From: Pseudomonadota bacterium
Lineage (GTDB): Bacteria; Pseudomonadota; Alphaproteobacteria; Acetobacterales; Acetobacteraceae
Direction of reading: 5' to 3'
DNA length: 7,788 bases
Assembly (NCBI GenBank): GCA_021826485.1
Contig: JAKAZX010000179.1
Coordinates: forward strand, 1-7,788
Part shown: positions 1-5,664 of the stretch, in pieces
Layout of the letters: the number at the start of each line of letters is the position of its first letter
Position numbering within the stretch: position 1 is the stretch's first letter
Notes under the pieces: generated by a model
The model's input: only the letters and a program-made list of their open reading frames with translations
The model's database searches: none
Told to the model about the DNA's origin: nothing
Translations under genes and position numbers: made by a program

Positions 1-996
1 GGCGGCGGCGGCGAGCGTGCCGGAGTCCGCCGCCTCGGCGAACAGGCGCAGCCCGTCGCGCAGCCACTGCACGGCGGCGCCGGCGACGAAGATCGCGCCC
101 TCCAGCGCATAGCTGCGCACGCCGTCGCGTTGCAGCGCCACCGTGGTCAGCAGCCGGTGGGTAGAGGCAACCGGCGCGGCGCCGGTGTGGCGCAGCAGGA
201 AGGCGCCGGTGCCGAAGGTCGATTTGACCATGCCCGGCGTGAAGCACGCCTGCCCCGCCATCGCCGCCTGCTGGTCGCCGGCGATGCCCAGGATCGGCAG
301 GCGCGCGCCCAGCGCCGCGGTCTCGCCGAACCGCCCGCTGCTGTCGCGGATCTCGGGCAGCACCGCGCGCGGGATGCGGAACAGGTCGAGCAGGTCGCGA
401 TCCCAGGTGCCGCGGCGGATGTCGTACAGCAGCGTGCGGCTGGCATTGGTGGCGTCGGTGGCATGCACCCTGCCGTCCGTCAGGTGCCACAGCAGCCAGG
501 TGTCCACTGTGCCGAAGGCCAGTTCGCCCCGCTCCGCCGCTGCCCGCGCGCCGGCGATGCGGTCCAGCATCCAGGCGAGTTTGGTCGCGCAGAAGTAGGG
601 GTCGAGCAGCAGGCCGGTGCGCGCGGTGATCGCCGGCTCATGCGCGCGCAGGGCGGCACAGGCGGCCTCCGTGCGGCGGTCCTGCCAGACGATGGCGCGG
701 CCGAGCGGCCGGCCGGTCGCGCGCTCCCACAGCAGCGTGGTTTCGCGCTGGTTGGTGATGCCGATGCCCGCCACGTCCCGTGCCGCGACGCCGGCCGCCG
801 CCAGCGCCTCCCCCAGCACCGCGACGCTGTCGGCCAGCAGGTCGGCGGGGTCGTGCTCCACCCATCCGTCGGCCGGGTAGTGCTGCGCCAGCGCCCGCCG
901 CGCCTCCGCGACCGGAACCAGATCCGGCGCGCGGAACAGGATGGCGCGGGTCGAGGTCGTGCCCTGATCGAGCGCGAGAACCAGGTCAGGCGGCAT
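1..996 (-). CDS. glpK: Glycerol kinase, N-terminal 332 residues (3' end outside the window)
   Basis: ATP-dependent glycerol kinase of the FGGY family. It makes sn-glycerol 3-phosphate from glycerol in the cytoplasm, for catabolism or lipid synthesis. The ATG is at 996-994 and the frame stays open to base 1, so 332 of about 500 residues are present. Visible motifs: the N-terminal phosphate-binding segment LALDQGTTSTRA (residues 7-18); the glycerol-contact segment TNQRET (81-86, with R84 and E85); WQDRRT (104-109); DPYF (132-135); DATNASRTLLYDI (181-193); GIAGDQQAA (237-245, with D241 and Q242); FGTGAFLL (261-268); and EGAIFVAGAAVQWLRDGL (299-316). Catalytic and glycerol-binding residues expected in this half are all there, and no frameshift is seen. 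The start lies 18 bp after the stop of the binding-protein gene, which implies co-transcription. Only a weak purine-rich stretch precedes the start. Glycerol kinase fits better than xylulokinase or other FGGY kinases because of the TNQRET, DPYF and GDQQ motifs. Confidence 0.95.
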   Translation of the reverse strand, partial: MPPDLVLALDQGTTSTRAILFRAPDLVPVAEARRALAQHYPADGWVEHDPADLLADSVAVLGEALAAAGVAARDVAGIGITNQRETTLLWERATGRPLGRAIVWQDRRTEAACAALRAHEPAITARTGLLLDPYFCATKLAWMLDRIAGARAAAERGELAFGTVDTWLLWHLTDGRVHATDATNASRTLLYDIRRGTWDRDLLDLFRIPRAVLPEIRDSSGRFGETAALGARLPILGIAGDQQAAMAGQACFTPGMVKSTFGTGAFLLRHTGAAPVASTHRLLTTVALQRDGVRSYALEGAIFVAGAAVQWLRDGLRLFAEAADSGTLAAAA

Positions 997-1014
997 CGCC
1001 CCGGCCGCCCCGGG

Positions 1015-2238
1015 TTAGCTGTGGACCAGCGGGCATCCGCCCTGATCCAGCGGCCGGAACGCCTGATCCGCCGGGGTGGTCGTGACCAGCTTCATGCAGT
1101 CCCACGGGCCGGTGCTCTCGGCCTGGGTCTTGGCCTGGAACAGGTAGCTCGGGTGCAGCGTGCGGCCGTCGGCGCGGATGGTGCCCTGGCCGAAGCAGTC
1201 ATCATCGGTCGGCATCGCCTTCATGCGCGCCACCGCCGCGCGCCCGTCCGCCTTGGCGGCCGCGACACCCATGTCGGCGACCGCCTTCAGATAATGCAGG
1301 GTGGCGGCATAGTCGCCGGCCTGCACCATGTTCGGCCACTGGTTCGGCACCTTGGGTTTGATACGCTCCATGAACGCGCGCGTGCGGTCATTGAGGTTCC
1401 AGTAGAAGCTTTCGGTCAGCAGCAATCCCTGCGCGGTGTCCAGCCCCAGCGCATGGACGTTGCTGTTGTACATAAGCATGGCGGCGACGCGCATCTGCTT
1501 CATGAGCCCGAATTCGCGCGCCTGCTTGATGCAGTTCAGCGTGTCGGCGCCGGAATTCGCCAGCCCCAGCACCTTCGCCCCGGACGCCTGCGCCTGGATC
1601 AGGAAGGAGGAGAAATCCGTCGTGCCCGGGAACGGGTAGATTGCGCTGCCCAGCACCTTGCCGCCGGCTTCTTCGACGAAGCGGCTGGTGTCGCGCTGCA
1701 ACTGCTTGCCGAACACGTAGTCGGCGGTGATGAAGAACCACGTATCGCCGCCCGCGCGCACCATCGCCCCACCGGTCGATCGGGCGAGCATGTAGGTGTC
1801 GTAGGTCCAGTGCACCAGATTCGGGCTGCACTGCGCGCCGGTCAGGTCGGTGGTGGCGGCGCCGGAGTTCAGCATCACCTTGTTCTTCTCGCGGCACACC
1901 GTGTTCACCGCCAGCGCCACCGAGGAGGTCGGCACATCGACGATGGCATCCACGCCGTCGCGGTCGAACCACTGCCGCGCGATCGAGACGCCGAGATCGG
2001 GCTTGTTCTGATGGTCGGCGAACACGACCTCCACCGCCATGCCGCGGCCGGCGGTGAATTCCTGCACCGCCTGGCGCGCACAAGCGACGCCGGTCATGCC
2101 GGTATCGTCGCGATAGGGGCCGGACTGGTCGTTCATCACGCCGATCCGCAGTACCGGCTCCGCCGCCCGGCCGGCGCGGGGCAGGGTGGCCGCCGCGGCC
2201 GCAGCGGTGCCCAGCAGGCTGCGTCGTGTCAGTGTCAT
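1015..2238 (-). CDS. ABC transporter substrate-binding protein, branched-chain amino acid/amide type, Tat-exported
   Basis: A 407-residue periplasmic solute-binding protein of the type-1 (LivJ-like, Peripla_BP_6) fold, which delivers a ligand to an ABC permease. The N-terminus carries a twin-arginine signal: TRRSLLG at 4-10, an Ala-rich hydrophobic stretch, and probable cleavage near AGRAA (22-26). The mature protein opens with VLRIGVMNDQSGPY (29-42), the usual first beta strand and ligand loop of this fold. DADYVFG-like segment TADYVFGKQL (171-180) and the C-terminal segments IRADGRTLHPSYLF (354-367) and FRPLDQGGCPLV (394-405) recall a subfamily abundant in Bradyrhizobium and Acetobacteraceae. 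Seven cysteines (53, 115, 137, 236, 348, 381, 402) could form disulfides. The ligand cannot be read from sequence; short amides, urea or amino acids are family possibilities. The start is fixed by a strong GGAGGA ribosome site 4 nt upstream. No permease or ATPase of the Liv type is next to it; downstream is glpK, 18 bp away. Confidence 0.9.
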   Translation of the reverse strand: MTLTRRSLLGTAAAAAATLPRAGRAAEPVLRIGVMNDQSGPYRDDTGMTGVACARQAVQEFTAGRGMAVEVVFADHQNKPDLGVSIARQWFDRDGVDAIVDVPTSSVALAVNTVCREKNKVMLNSGAATTDLTGAQCSPNLVHWTYDTYMLARSTGGAMVRAGGDTWFFITADYVFGKQLQRDTSRFVEEAGGKVLGSAIYPFPGTTDFSSFLIQAQASGAKVLGLANSGADTLNCIKQAREFGLMKQMRVAAMLMYNSNVHALGLDTAQGLLLTESFYWNLNDRTRAFMERIKPKVPNQWPNMVQAGDYAATLHYLKAVADMGVAAAKADGRAAVARMKAMPTDDDCFGQGTIRADGRTLHPSYLFQAKTQAESTGPWDCMKLVTTTPADQAFRPLDQGGCPLVHS

Positions 2239-2242
2239 GGAG

Positions 2243-2248
2243 TCCTCC
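2243..2248 (-). promoter_or_regulatory. Ribosome binding site of the binding-protein gene
   Basis: GGAGGA on the minus strand, 4 nt before the ATG at 2238-2236. It fixes that start and the complete Tat signal that follows it. Confidence 0.75.
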
Positions 2249-2311
2249 CTCGTCGCATTTGCCCGACCTTACGGTGGCCGCGCGCGGAAGGCGACAGGGG
2301 CGGCCGGCGGA

Positions 2312-2731
2312 TCAGCCCGCCGGCCCGGCGGCCCGGCGGGCGGCCCGGCCGCTGAGGCCCAGATGGGTGAAGCCGAACCCGGCCCGGTCCTTGAGCCCGA
2401 ACCCGAGCGCGCGGTCCATGCCGATATGCGCCGCCCAGATCAGCGAGAGCGCGACCGCGAGGGCGGAATCGCCCAGCCAGCCCGCCGCGAACAGCAGCGC
2501 CGGCAGCACGTAACTGTGGACCACATTGTAGACCGCGGCGCCGACCGCCGGGCCGCGCAGATAGCCGAGCATGGCCAGGTCGGGCGCCAGCAGCAGCACC
2601 GCGAACAGCAGCCAGCCATTGCCCAGGCGGGCGTACAGCGCCACGCAGGCGACCAACGCCACCAGCCCCTCGGCCCGCAGCCACCACCGCACCGGGCCGG
2701 CGACCGCGACGGTGCTCGGCACCTCGCCCAT
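2312..2731 (-). CDS. DUF4260 family small membrane protein
   Basis: A 139-residue integral membrane protein that I recognise as DUF4260 (function unknown). Family-like features are LRAEGLVAL (18-26), an APDLAMLGYLRGP segment (49-61), YNVVHSYVLP (68-77), and near the C-terminus WAAHIGMDRALGFGLKD (99-115) followed by FTHLG (121-125). Three to four hydrophobic helices are apparent (about 20-35, 39-58, 62-84, 88-105). The acidic and histidine residues in APDL, VVHSY and AHIGMDR lie within or beside helices and are the obvious candidate functional positions (inference). The frame could start upstream at 2752 or 2797, but only the ATG at 2731 has a good ribosome site (GGGAGGT). The 2797 start would also overlap fetB by 44 bp. 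The C-terminal tail after FTHLGLS is a low-complexity Gly/Ala/Arg stretch coded by a GC hairpin region. It lies 22 bp after fetB and is probably the last gene of that operon. Confidence 0.85.
   Translation of the reverse strand: MGEVPSTVAVAGPVRWWLRAEGLVALVACVALYARLGNGWLLFAVLLLAPDLAMLGYLRGPAVGAAVYNVVHSYVLPALLFAAGWLGDSALAVALSLIWAAHIGMDRALGFGLKDRAGFGFTHLGLSGRAARRAAGPAG
2315..2341 (-). terminator. Possible GC hairpin at the end of the DUF4260 gene
   Basis: Bases 2315-2323 (GCCCGCCGG) and 2333-2341 (CCGGCGGGC) are a perfect 9-bp inverted repeat around a 9-nt loop, ending directly against the DUF4260 stop codon (2314-2312). All 18 arm positions are G or C, so the stem should be very stable. No T-run follows on the minus strand, so it is not a classical intrinsic terminator. 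It could pause transcription, protect the 3' end of the mRNA, or simply follow from the Ala/Gly/Arg-rich coding tail it lies in. Confidence 0.3.
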
Positions 2732-2735
2732 GCTG

Positions 2736-2742
2736 ACCTCCC
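2736..2742 (-). promoter_or_regulatory. Ribosome binding site deciding the DUF4260 start
   Basis: GGGAGGT on the minus strand, 4 nt before the ATG at 2731-2729. The two in-frame upstream ATGs (2752, 2797) have no comparable site, so this one decides the start. Confidence 0.7.
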
Positions 2743-2753
2743 GCGTGATCATC

Positions 2754-3554
2754 TCACTGCGGCGACAGCCGGTCCAGCCGCAGCCGGTGGCGCGCATCGG
2801 TCAGCCGCCGCGCCGCCAGCAGCACCGCCGCCACGGCGCCGAGGCCGGAGCCGCCGGCCAGCAGGAACATCAGCAGGATCTGGTATTTCACCGCCTCCAT
2901 CGGATCGAGGCCGGCGAGGATCTGGCCGGTCATGATGCCGGGAAGGGTGACCACGCCGGCGGCCGACATCTGGTTGACCACCGGCAGCATGCCGCGCCGC
3001 ACCGCCTCGCGCACGTGGCGCCGCATGGCCGCCCCGATGGTCGCCCCCAGCGCCAGTTGCGCCTCGATCCCGGCGCGCGCCCCGACCACCGCGCCGAGCA
3101 GCGCGTCCAGGGCCAGGCTTGCCGCGTTCAGCACGTTGCCCAGCACGATGCCGGCGAGCGGGATGGCGTAGCGCGCCTCGTACCACGGCGACGGGCGCAG
3201 CGCCGTGGTCAGGGCGAGCACGCTGGTCAGCAGCGTCGCCAGGGCGACGGCGGTGGCGCCCACCAGATAATTGCCGAACCGCGCCAGCCGCTGCTGCGGC
3301 CGCGCCGCCACCTCCCGCGCCGCCACCGCGACCATCGCCAGCACCACCAGCAGCGTGACGGCCGGGGAGGCGAGGGCGAACACCGCGCGCAGCACCAGGC
3401 CGACCGCCAGCAGTTGCAGCACCATCCGCAGCGTCGCCACCGCCAGTTGCCGGTGCAGGCCGAGGCCGAGCGCGACCGACAATGCGCCGTCCAGCACCAC
3501 CAGCACCGCCGCGACCACCAGGTCGCGGGCCGAAAGCGGGATGGCGGGCGTCAT
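2754..3554 (-). CDS. fetB: FetB-like ABC transporter permease (UPF0014 family)
   Basis: A 266-residue inner-membrane permease of the FetB/YbbM (UPF0014) family. In E. coli the FetAB pair is reported to export iron and help resist oxidative stress; plant relatives are linked to aluminium tolerance. The substrate here is inferred only from that homology. The most diagnostic stretch is VVTLPGIMTGQILAGLDP (201-218) followed by AVKYQILLMFLLAG (221-234). Other typical segments are LRMVLQLLAVG (42-52), the cytosolic loop with REVAARP (80-86), YAIPLAGIVLGNVLNA (129-144), and the ALGATIGAAMRRHVREAVRRGMLP region (168-191), which includes the likely coupling surface for the ATPase. About seven hydrophobic segments are visible, and the length matches the family (about 260). 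Its ATG overlaps the fetA stop as ATGA (4 bp). There is no ribosome site of its own, so translational coupling to fetA is likely. Confidence 0.9.
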   Translation of the reverse strand: MTPAIPLSARDLVVAAVLVVLDGALSVALGLGLHRQLAVATLRMVLQLLAVGLVLRAVFALASPAVTLLVVLAMVAVAAREVAARPQQRLARFGNYLVGATAVALATLLTSVLALTTALRPSPWYEARYAIPLAGIVLGNVLNAASLALDALLGAVVGARAGIEAQLALGATIGAAMRRHVREAVRRGMLPVVNQMSAAGVVTLPGIMTGQILAGLDPMEAVKYQILLMFLLAGGSGLGAVAAVLLAARRLTDARHRLRLDRLSPQ

Positions 3555-4150
3555 GCCGGCGCGAGCCGGCGGTCACGCATCACGAAGCGCCGGGATGCCA
3601 TCCGGTCCGCCAGCGCCAGGTCATGCGTCACCAGCAGCATGGCGCAGCCGGCATTTAGGCGGGTGCGCAGCAGCGCCTCCGTCCGCGCCACCGACTCGCC
3701 GTCCAGCGCCGCCGTCGGCTCGTCCAGCAGCAGCACCGGCGGGTCGCCGAGCAGGGTGCGCAGCAGCGCCATGCGCTGCCGCTCCCCGGTGGACAGCCGC
3801 GCCACGCGGGCGGTCAGCAGCGCGGGCGCTAGGCCCAGCGCCGCGGCCAGCGCGGGTGCCGGCCCGGCGGGCGGCAGATGGGCCGCCACGTCCTCCGCCC
3901 ACCATCCCGGCTCCGCCGCCACATAGGCGACCCGCCGCCGCCACGCCGGGGCGGGCACGCCGGAGCGGGCGGCGCCGTCCAGGAAGGCCTCTCCCTCGCC
4001 AGGGTCGAGGTCTGCGATCAGGCGCAGCAGCAGGCTCTTGCCGGCGCCGGAGGGGCCTGTCACCGCCACGCACTCGCCGGGGCCGACCGCGAGGTCGAAC
4101 GGCCCGGCGAGCGCGCTGCGCAGCCCGTCCAGCCGCAGGCGCGGCGTCAC
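3551..4150 (-). CDS. fetA: FetA-like ABC transporter ATP-binding protein
   Basis: A 199-residue ABC ATPase, the partner of the overlapping FetB-like permease. Motifs in order: Walker A GPSGAGKS (32-39); the region where the Q-loop should be, reading VAYVAAEPGWW (74-84); signature LSTGERQR (119-126); Walker B plus catalytic Glu VLLLDEPTAALD (139-150, D143 and E144); and H-loop VTHD (174-177, H176). All nucleotide-site motifs are intact except the Q-loop glutamine, where Ala79 aligns by eye with the Gln of other FetA/YbbL proteins. The protein is slightly shorter than E. coli FetA (about 225 residues). The start codon is GTG at 4150-4148, overlapping the TGA of the upstream peptidase gene by 4 bp. 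The downstream end overlaps the fetB start by 4 bp. This points to one translationally coupled mRNA. Iron export is inferred from family and partner; another metal or small solute is possible. Confidence 0.9.
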   Translation of the reverse strand: MTPRLRLDGLRSALAGPFDLAVGPGECVAVTGPSGAGKSLLLRLIADLDPGEGEAFLDGAARSGVPAPAWRRRVAYVAAEPGWWAEDVAAHLPPAGPAPALAAALGLAPALLTARVARLSTGERQRMALLRTLLGDPPVLLLDEPTAALDGESVARTEALLRTRLNAGCAMLLVTHDLALADRMASRRFVMRDRRLAPA

Positions 4151-5541
4151 GCCCCGCCGAGCTGCCCGATCAGGCGGGCATGCGTGCGCAGGCCGTGGTG
4201 GAAGCAGCGCACCTCGAACTTCTCGTTCGGGCTGTGCGTCTGGTCGTCGTCCAGCCCGAAGCCGAGCAGCAGGCTGTCCAGGCCGAGCAGGCGCTTGAAG
4301 CTCTCCACCACCGGGATCGACCCGCCGGAGCCGATCAGCGCCGCCGGCCGGCCGTATTCCGCCGCCAGCGCCTCCTGCGCCGCGGTCACGAAGCGGCTGT
4401 CGCGCGGCACCTCGATCGCGCGGGCGGAGCTGAACACCTCGAAATCGAGCTTCGCGTCGTCCGGCACCTGGGCGGTGATGAACTGCTTGAACGCGGCGAT
4501 CACCTGATCCGGCTCCTGCCCCGGAACCAGCCGGAAGCTGACCTTCGCCCCGGCCTCGGCGGCGATCACGGTCTTCGCACCCGGCCCGGCATAGCCGCCC
4601 CAGATGCCGTTGACATCGCAGGTCGGCCGCGCCCAGCGCCGTTCCAGCCCGCCGCGCCCGGCCTCGCCGGCCGGATGGCGCAGGCCGATGCGGCCGAGGA
4701 ACGCCGCCTCGTCATAGCCCAGCCGGTCCCATTCCGCGCGCTGCTCCGCCGGCGTCTCGGCGACGCCGTCATAGAAGCCGGGCAGCATCACCCGGCCCTT
4801 GGCGTCCACCAGGGCGGTGAGGGCGCGGGCCAGCAGGTTGACGGCGTTCTGCGCCGCACCGCCGAACAGGCCGGAATGCAGGTCGCGCTGCGCCGCGCGC
4901 AGCCGCACCTCCAGATAGACCAGCCCGCGCAGCCGCGTGGTCACCGCCGGCGTGTCGATGTCCCAGGTGCTGGTGTCGCTGACCACCACCACATCGGCGC
5001 CCAGCCGCGCCCGTTCGGCGTCCAGGAACGCCTCCAGGCTGGGGCTGCCGATCTCCTCCTCCCCCTCGATCAGCACCGTCACCGGCACCGGCAGGCCGCC
5101 GGTTTCCTCCACCCAGGCGCGCAGCGCGCCGAGCCACATGGATGCCTGGCCCTTGTCGTCCACCGCGCCGCGCGCCACCACCCGCTTGCCGCGCGGCCCG
5201 TCCACCACCACCGGCTCGAACGGCGGGCTGGTCCACAGCTCCAGCGGCTCCGGCGGCTGCACGTCGTAATGGCCGTAGAACAGCAGCCGCGGCACGCCGC
5301 GCCCGTCGCCGGGGCCGGGATGATGCGCCAGCACCACCGGCTGCCCGGCGGTCTCGTGGATCGCCGCGGTGAAGCCGAGATCCGCGAGGTCTCGCCGCGC
5401 GAACTCGGCGGCGGTCCGGCAATCCGCCGCATGGGCGGGCTGGGCGCTGATGCTGGGGATGCGCAGCCAGTCCATCCAGCGCGCCTGATAGGCCGCAAAA
5501 TCCGTCTCGATCCGTGCCAGCACGCGGCCCGTTGCCGTCAT
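4147..5541 (-). CDS. M20 family metallopeptidase (dipeptidase/carnosinase-like)
   Basis: A 464-residue dizinc hydrolase of peptidase family M20, probably a cytoplasmic dipeptidase, since no signal peptide is visible. Metal and catalytic motifs: YGHYDVQP (89-96, H91 and D93); RGAVDDKGQ (124-132, bridging Asp at 128); EGEEEIGS (159-166, with E162 as likely general base and E163 as metal ligand); SDTSTWD (188-194, D189); and the last ligand in DDDQTHSPNEKF (431-442, H436). The central dimerisation (lid) domain starts near 210, with DLHSGLFGGAAQNA (220-233) supplying the conserved His222. GSGGSIPVVESF (404-415) is the usual substrate-binding loop. Length and motif order match full-length carnosinase-like M20 enzymes. 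Peptide specificity cannot be read. The ATG at 5541 is supported by GGAGGA 4 nt upstream. It is the first gene of the cluster and overlaps fetA by 4 bp. Related deacylases (ArgE, DapE) are less likely because of the GHYDVQP and long-lid pattern. Confidence 0.93.
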   Translation of the reverse strand: MTATGRVLARIETDFAAYQARWMDWLRIPSISAQPAHAADCRTAAEFARRDLADLGFTAAIHETAGQPVVLAHHPGPGDGRGVPRLLFYGHYDVQPPEPLELWTSPPFEPVVVDGPRGKRVVARGAVDDKGQASMWLGALRAWVEETGGLPVPVTVLIEGEEEIGSPSLEAFLDAERARLGADVVVVSDTSTWDIDTPAVTTRLRGLVYLEVRLRAAQRDLHSGLFGGAAQNAVNLLARALTALVDAKGRVMLPGFYDGVAETPAEQRAEWDRLGYDEAAFLGRIGLRHPAGEAGRGGLERRWARPTCDVNGIWGGYAGPGAKTVIAAEAGAKVSFRLVPGQEPDQVIAAFKQFITAQVPDDAKLDFEVFSSARAIEVPRDSRFVTAAQEALAAEYGRPAALIGSGGSIPVVESFKRLLGLDSLLLGFGLDDDQTHSPNEKFEVRCFHHGLRTHARLIGQLGGA

Positions 5542-5545
5542 TTCG

Positions 5546-5551
5546 TCCTCC
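5546..5551 (-). promoter_or_regulatory. Ribosome binding site of the M20 peptidase gene
   Basis: GGAGGA on the minus strand, 4 nt before the ATG at 5541-5539; it supports that start codon. Confidence 0.75.
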
Positions 5552-5560
5552 GCCGATGGT

Positions 5561-5617
5561 GCCGGGCGGTTATGCGCCGGACGCCGCCGCGCGTGAAGCC
5601 GGGCCGGTTGTGCGCCG
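5561..5617. repeat. Imperfect direct repeat pair in the divergent intergenic region
   Basis: CGGTTATGCGCCG (5567-5579) and CGGTTGTGCGCCG (5605-5617) match at 12 of 13 bases, 38 bp apart. Both are preceded by GCCGGG (5561-5566 and 5598-5603), the second with one extra C. One copy covers the candidate -10 box of the minus-strand cluster and the other lies upstream of its -35 box. This is where an operator for either divergent gene would be expected, but no regulator gene is in view and the role is inference. Confidence 0.4.
5569..5597 (-). promoter_or_regulatory. Candidate sigma70-like promoter for the M20-fetA-fetB-DUF4260 cluster
   Basis: On the minus strand, TTCACG (5597-5592) and CATAAC (5574-5569) each match the -35 and -10 consensus at 4 of 6 bases, with an exact 17-bp spacer. 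A start of transcription near 5562 would leave a leader of about 20 nt that carries the peptidase ribosome site. The match is by eye in a GC-rich background, so it is only a candidate. Confidence 0.4.
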
Positions 5618-5653
5618 CGGCACGGCGGGGTTACGGTCCGGCCATGCTCTGCT

Positions 5654-5658
5654 GGAGA
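5654..5658 (+). promoter_or_regulatory. Ribosome binding site favouring the GTG start of the efflux lipoprotein
   Basis: GGAGA lies 6 nt before GTG 5665-5667. The alternative in-frame ATGs at 5644 and 5572 have no similarly good site. Confidence 0.5.
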
Positions 5659-5664
5659 TTGCCG

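Noticed and set aside
2239..2311. A separate promoter for the binding-protein gene in the 73-bp gap.
   Set aside because: I could not find a -35/-10 pair with acceptable spacing. TTACGGT occurs both here and at 5631-5637, but a single 7-base match is not evidence of a shared site.
130..2355. A 741-codon open frame on the plus strand.
   Set aside because: It lies exactly codon-in-register antisense to glycerol kinase and the binding protein, both of which have clear family motifs. Its product is Arg/Gly/His/Gln-rich with no recognisable domain, which is typical of antisense frames in high-GC DNA.
2571..3926. A 451-codon plus-strand open frame.
   Set aside because: It is antisense to DUF4260, fetB and fetA, is rich in Arg/His/Gln/Ser with no domain, and is explained by GC bias.
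3271..5664. A continuous open plus-strand extension of about 2.4 kb in front of the efflux lipoprotein, as if a 1342-residue protein.
   Set aside because: The stretch before 5542 is antisense to fetB, fetA and the M20 gene, and the product there is low-complexity. The real protein starts with a lipoprotein signal near 5665.
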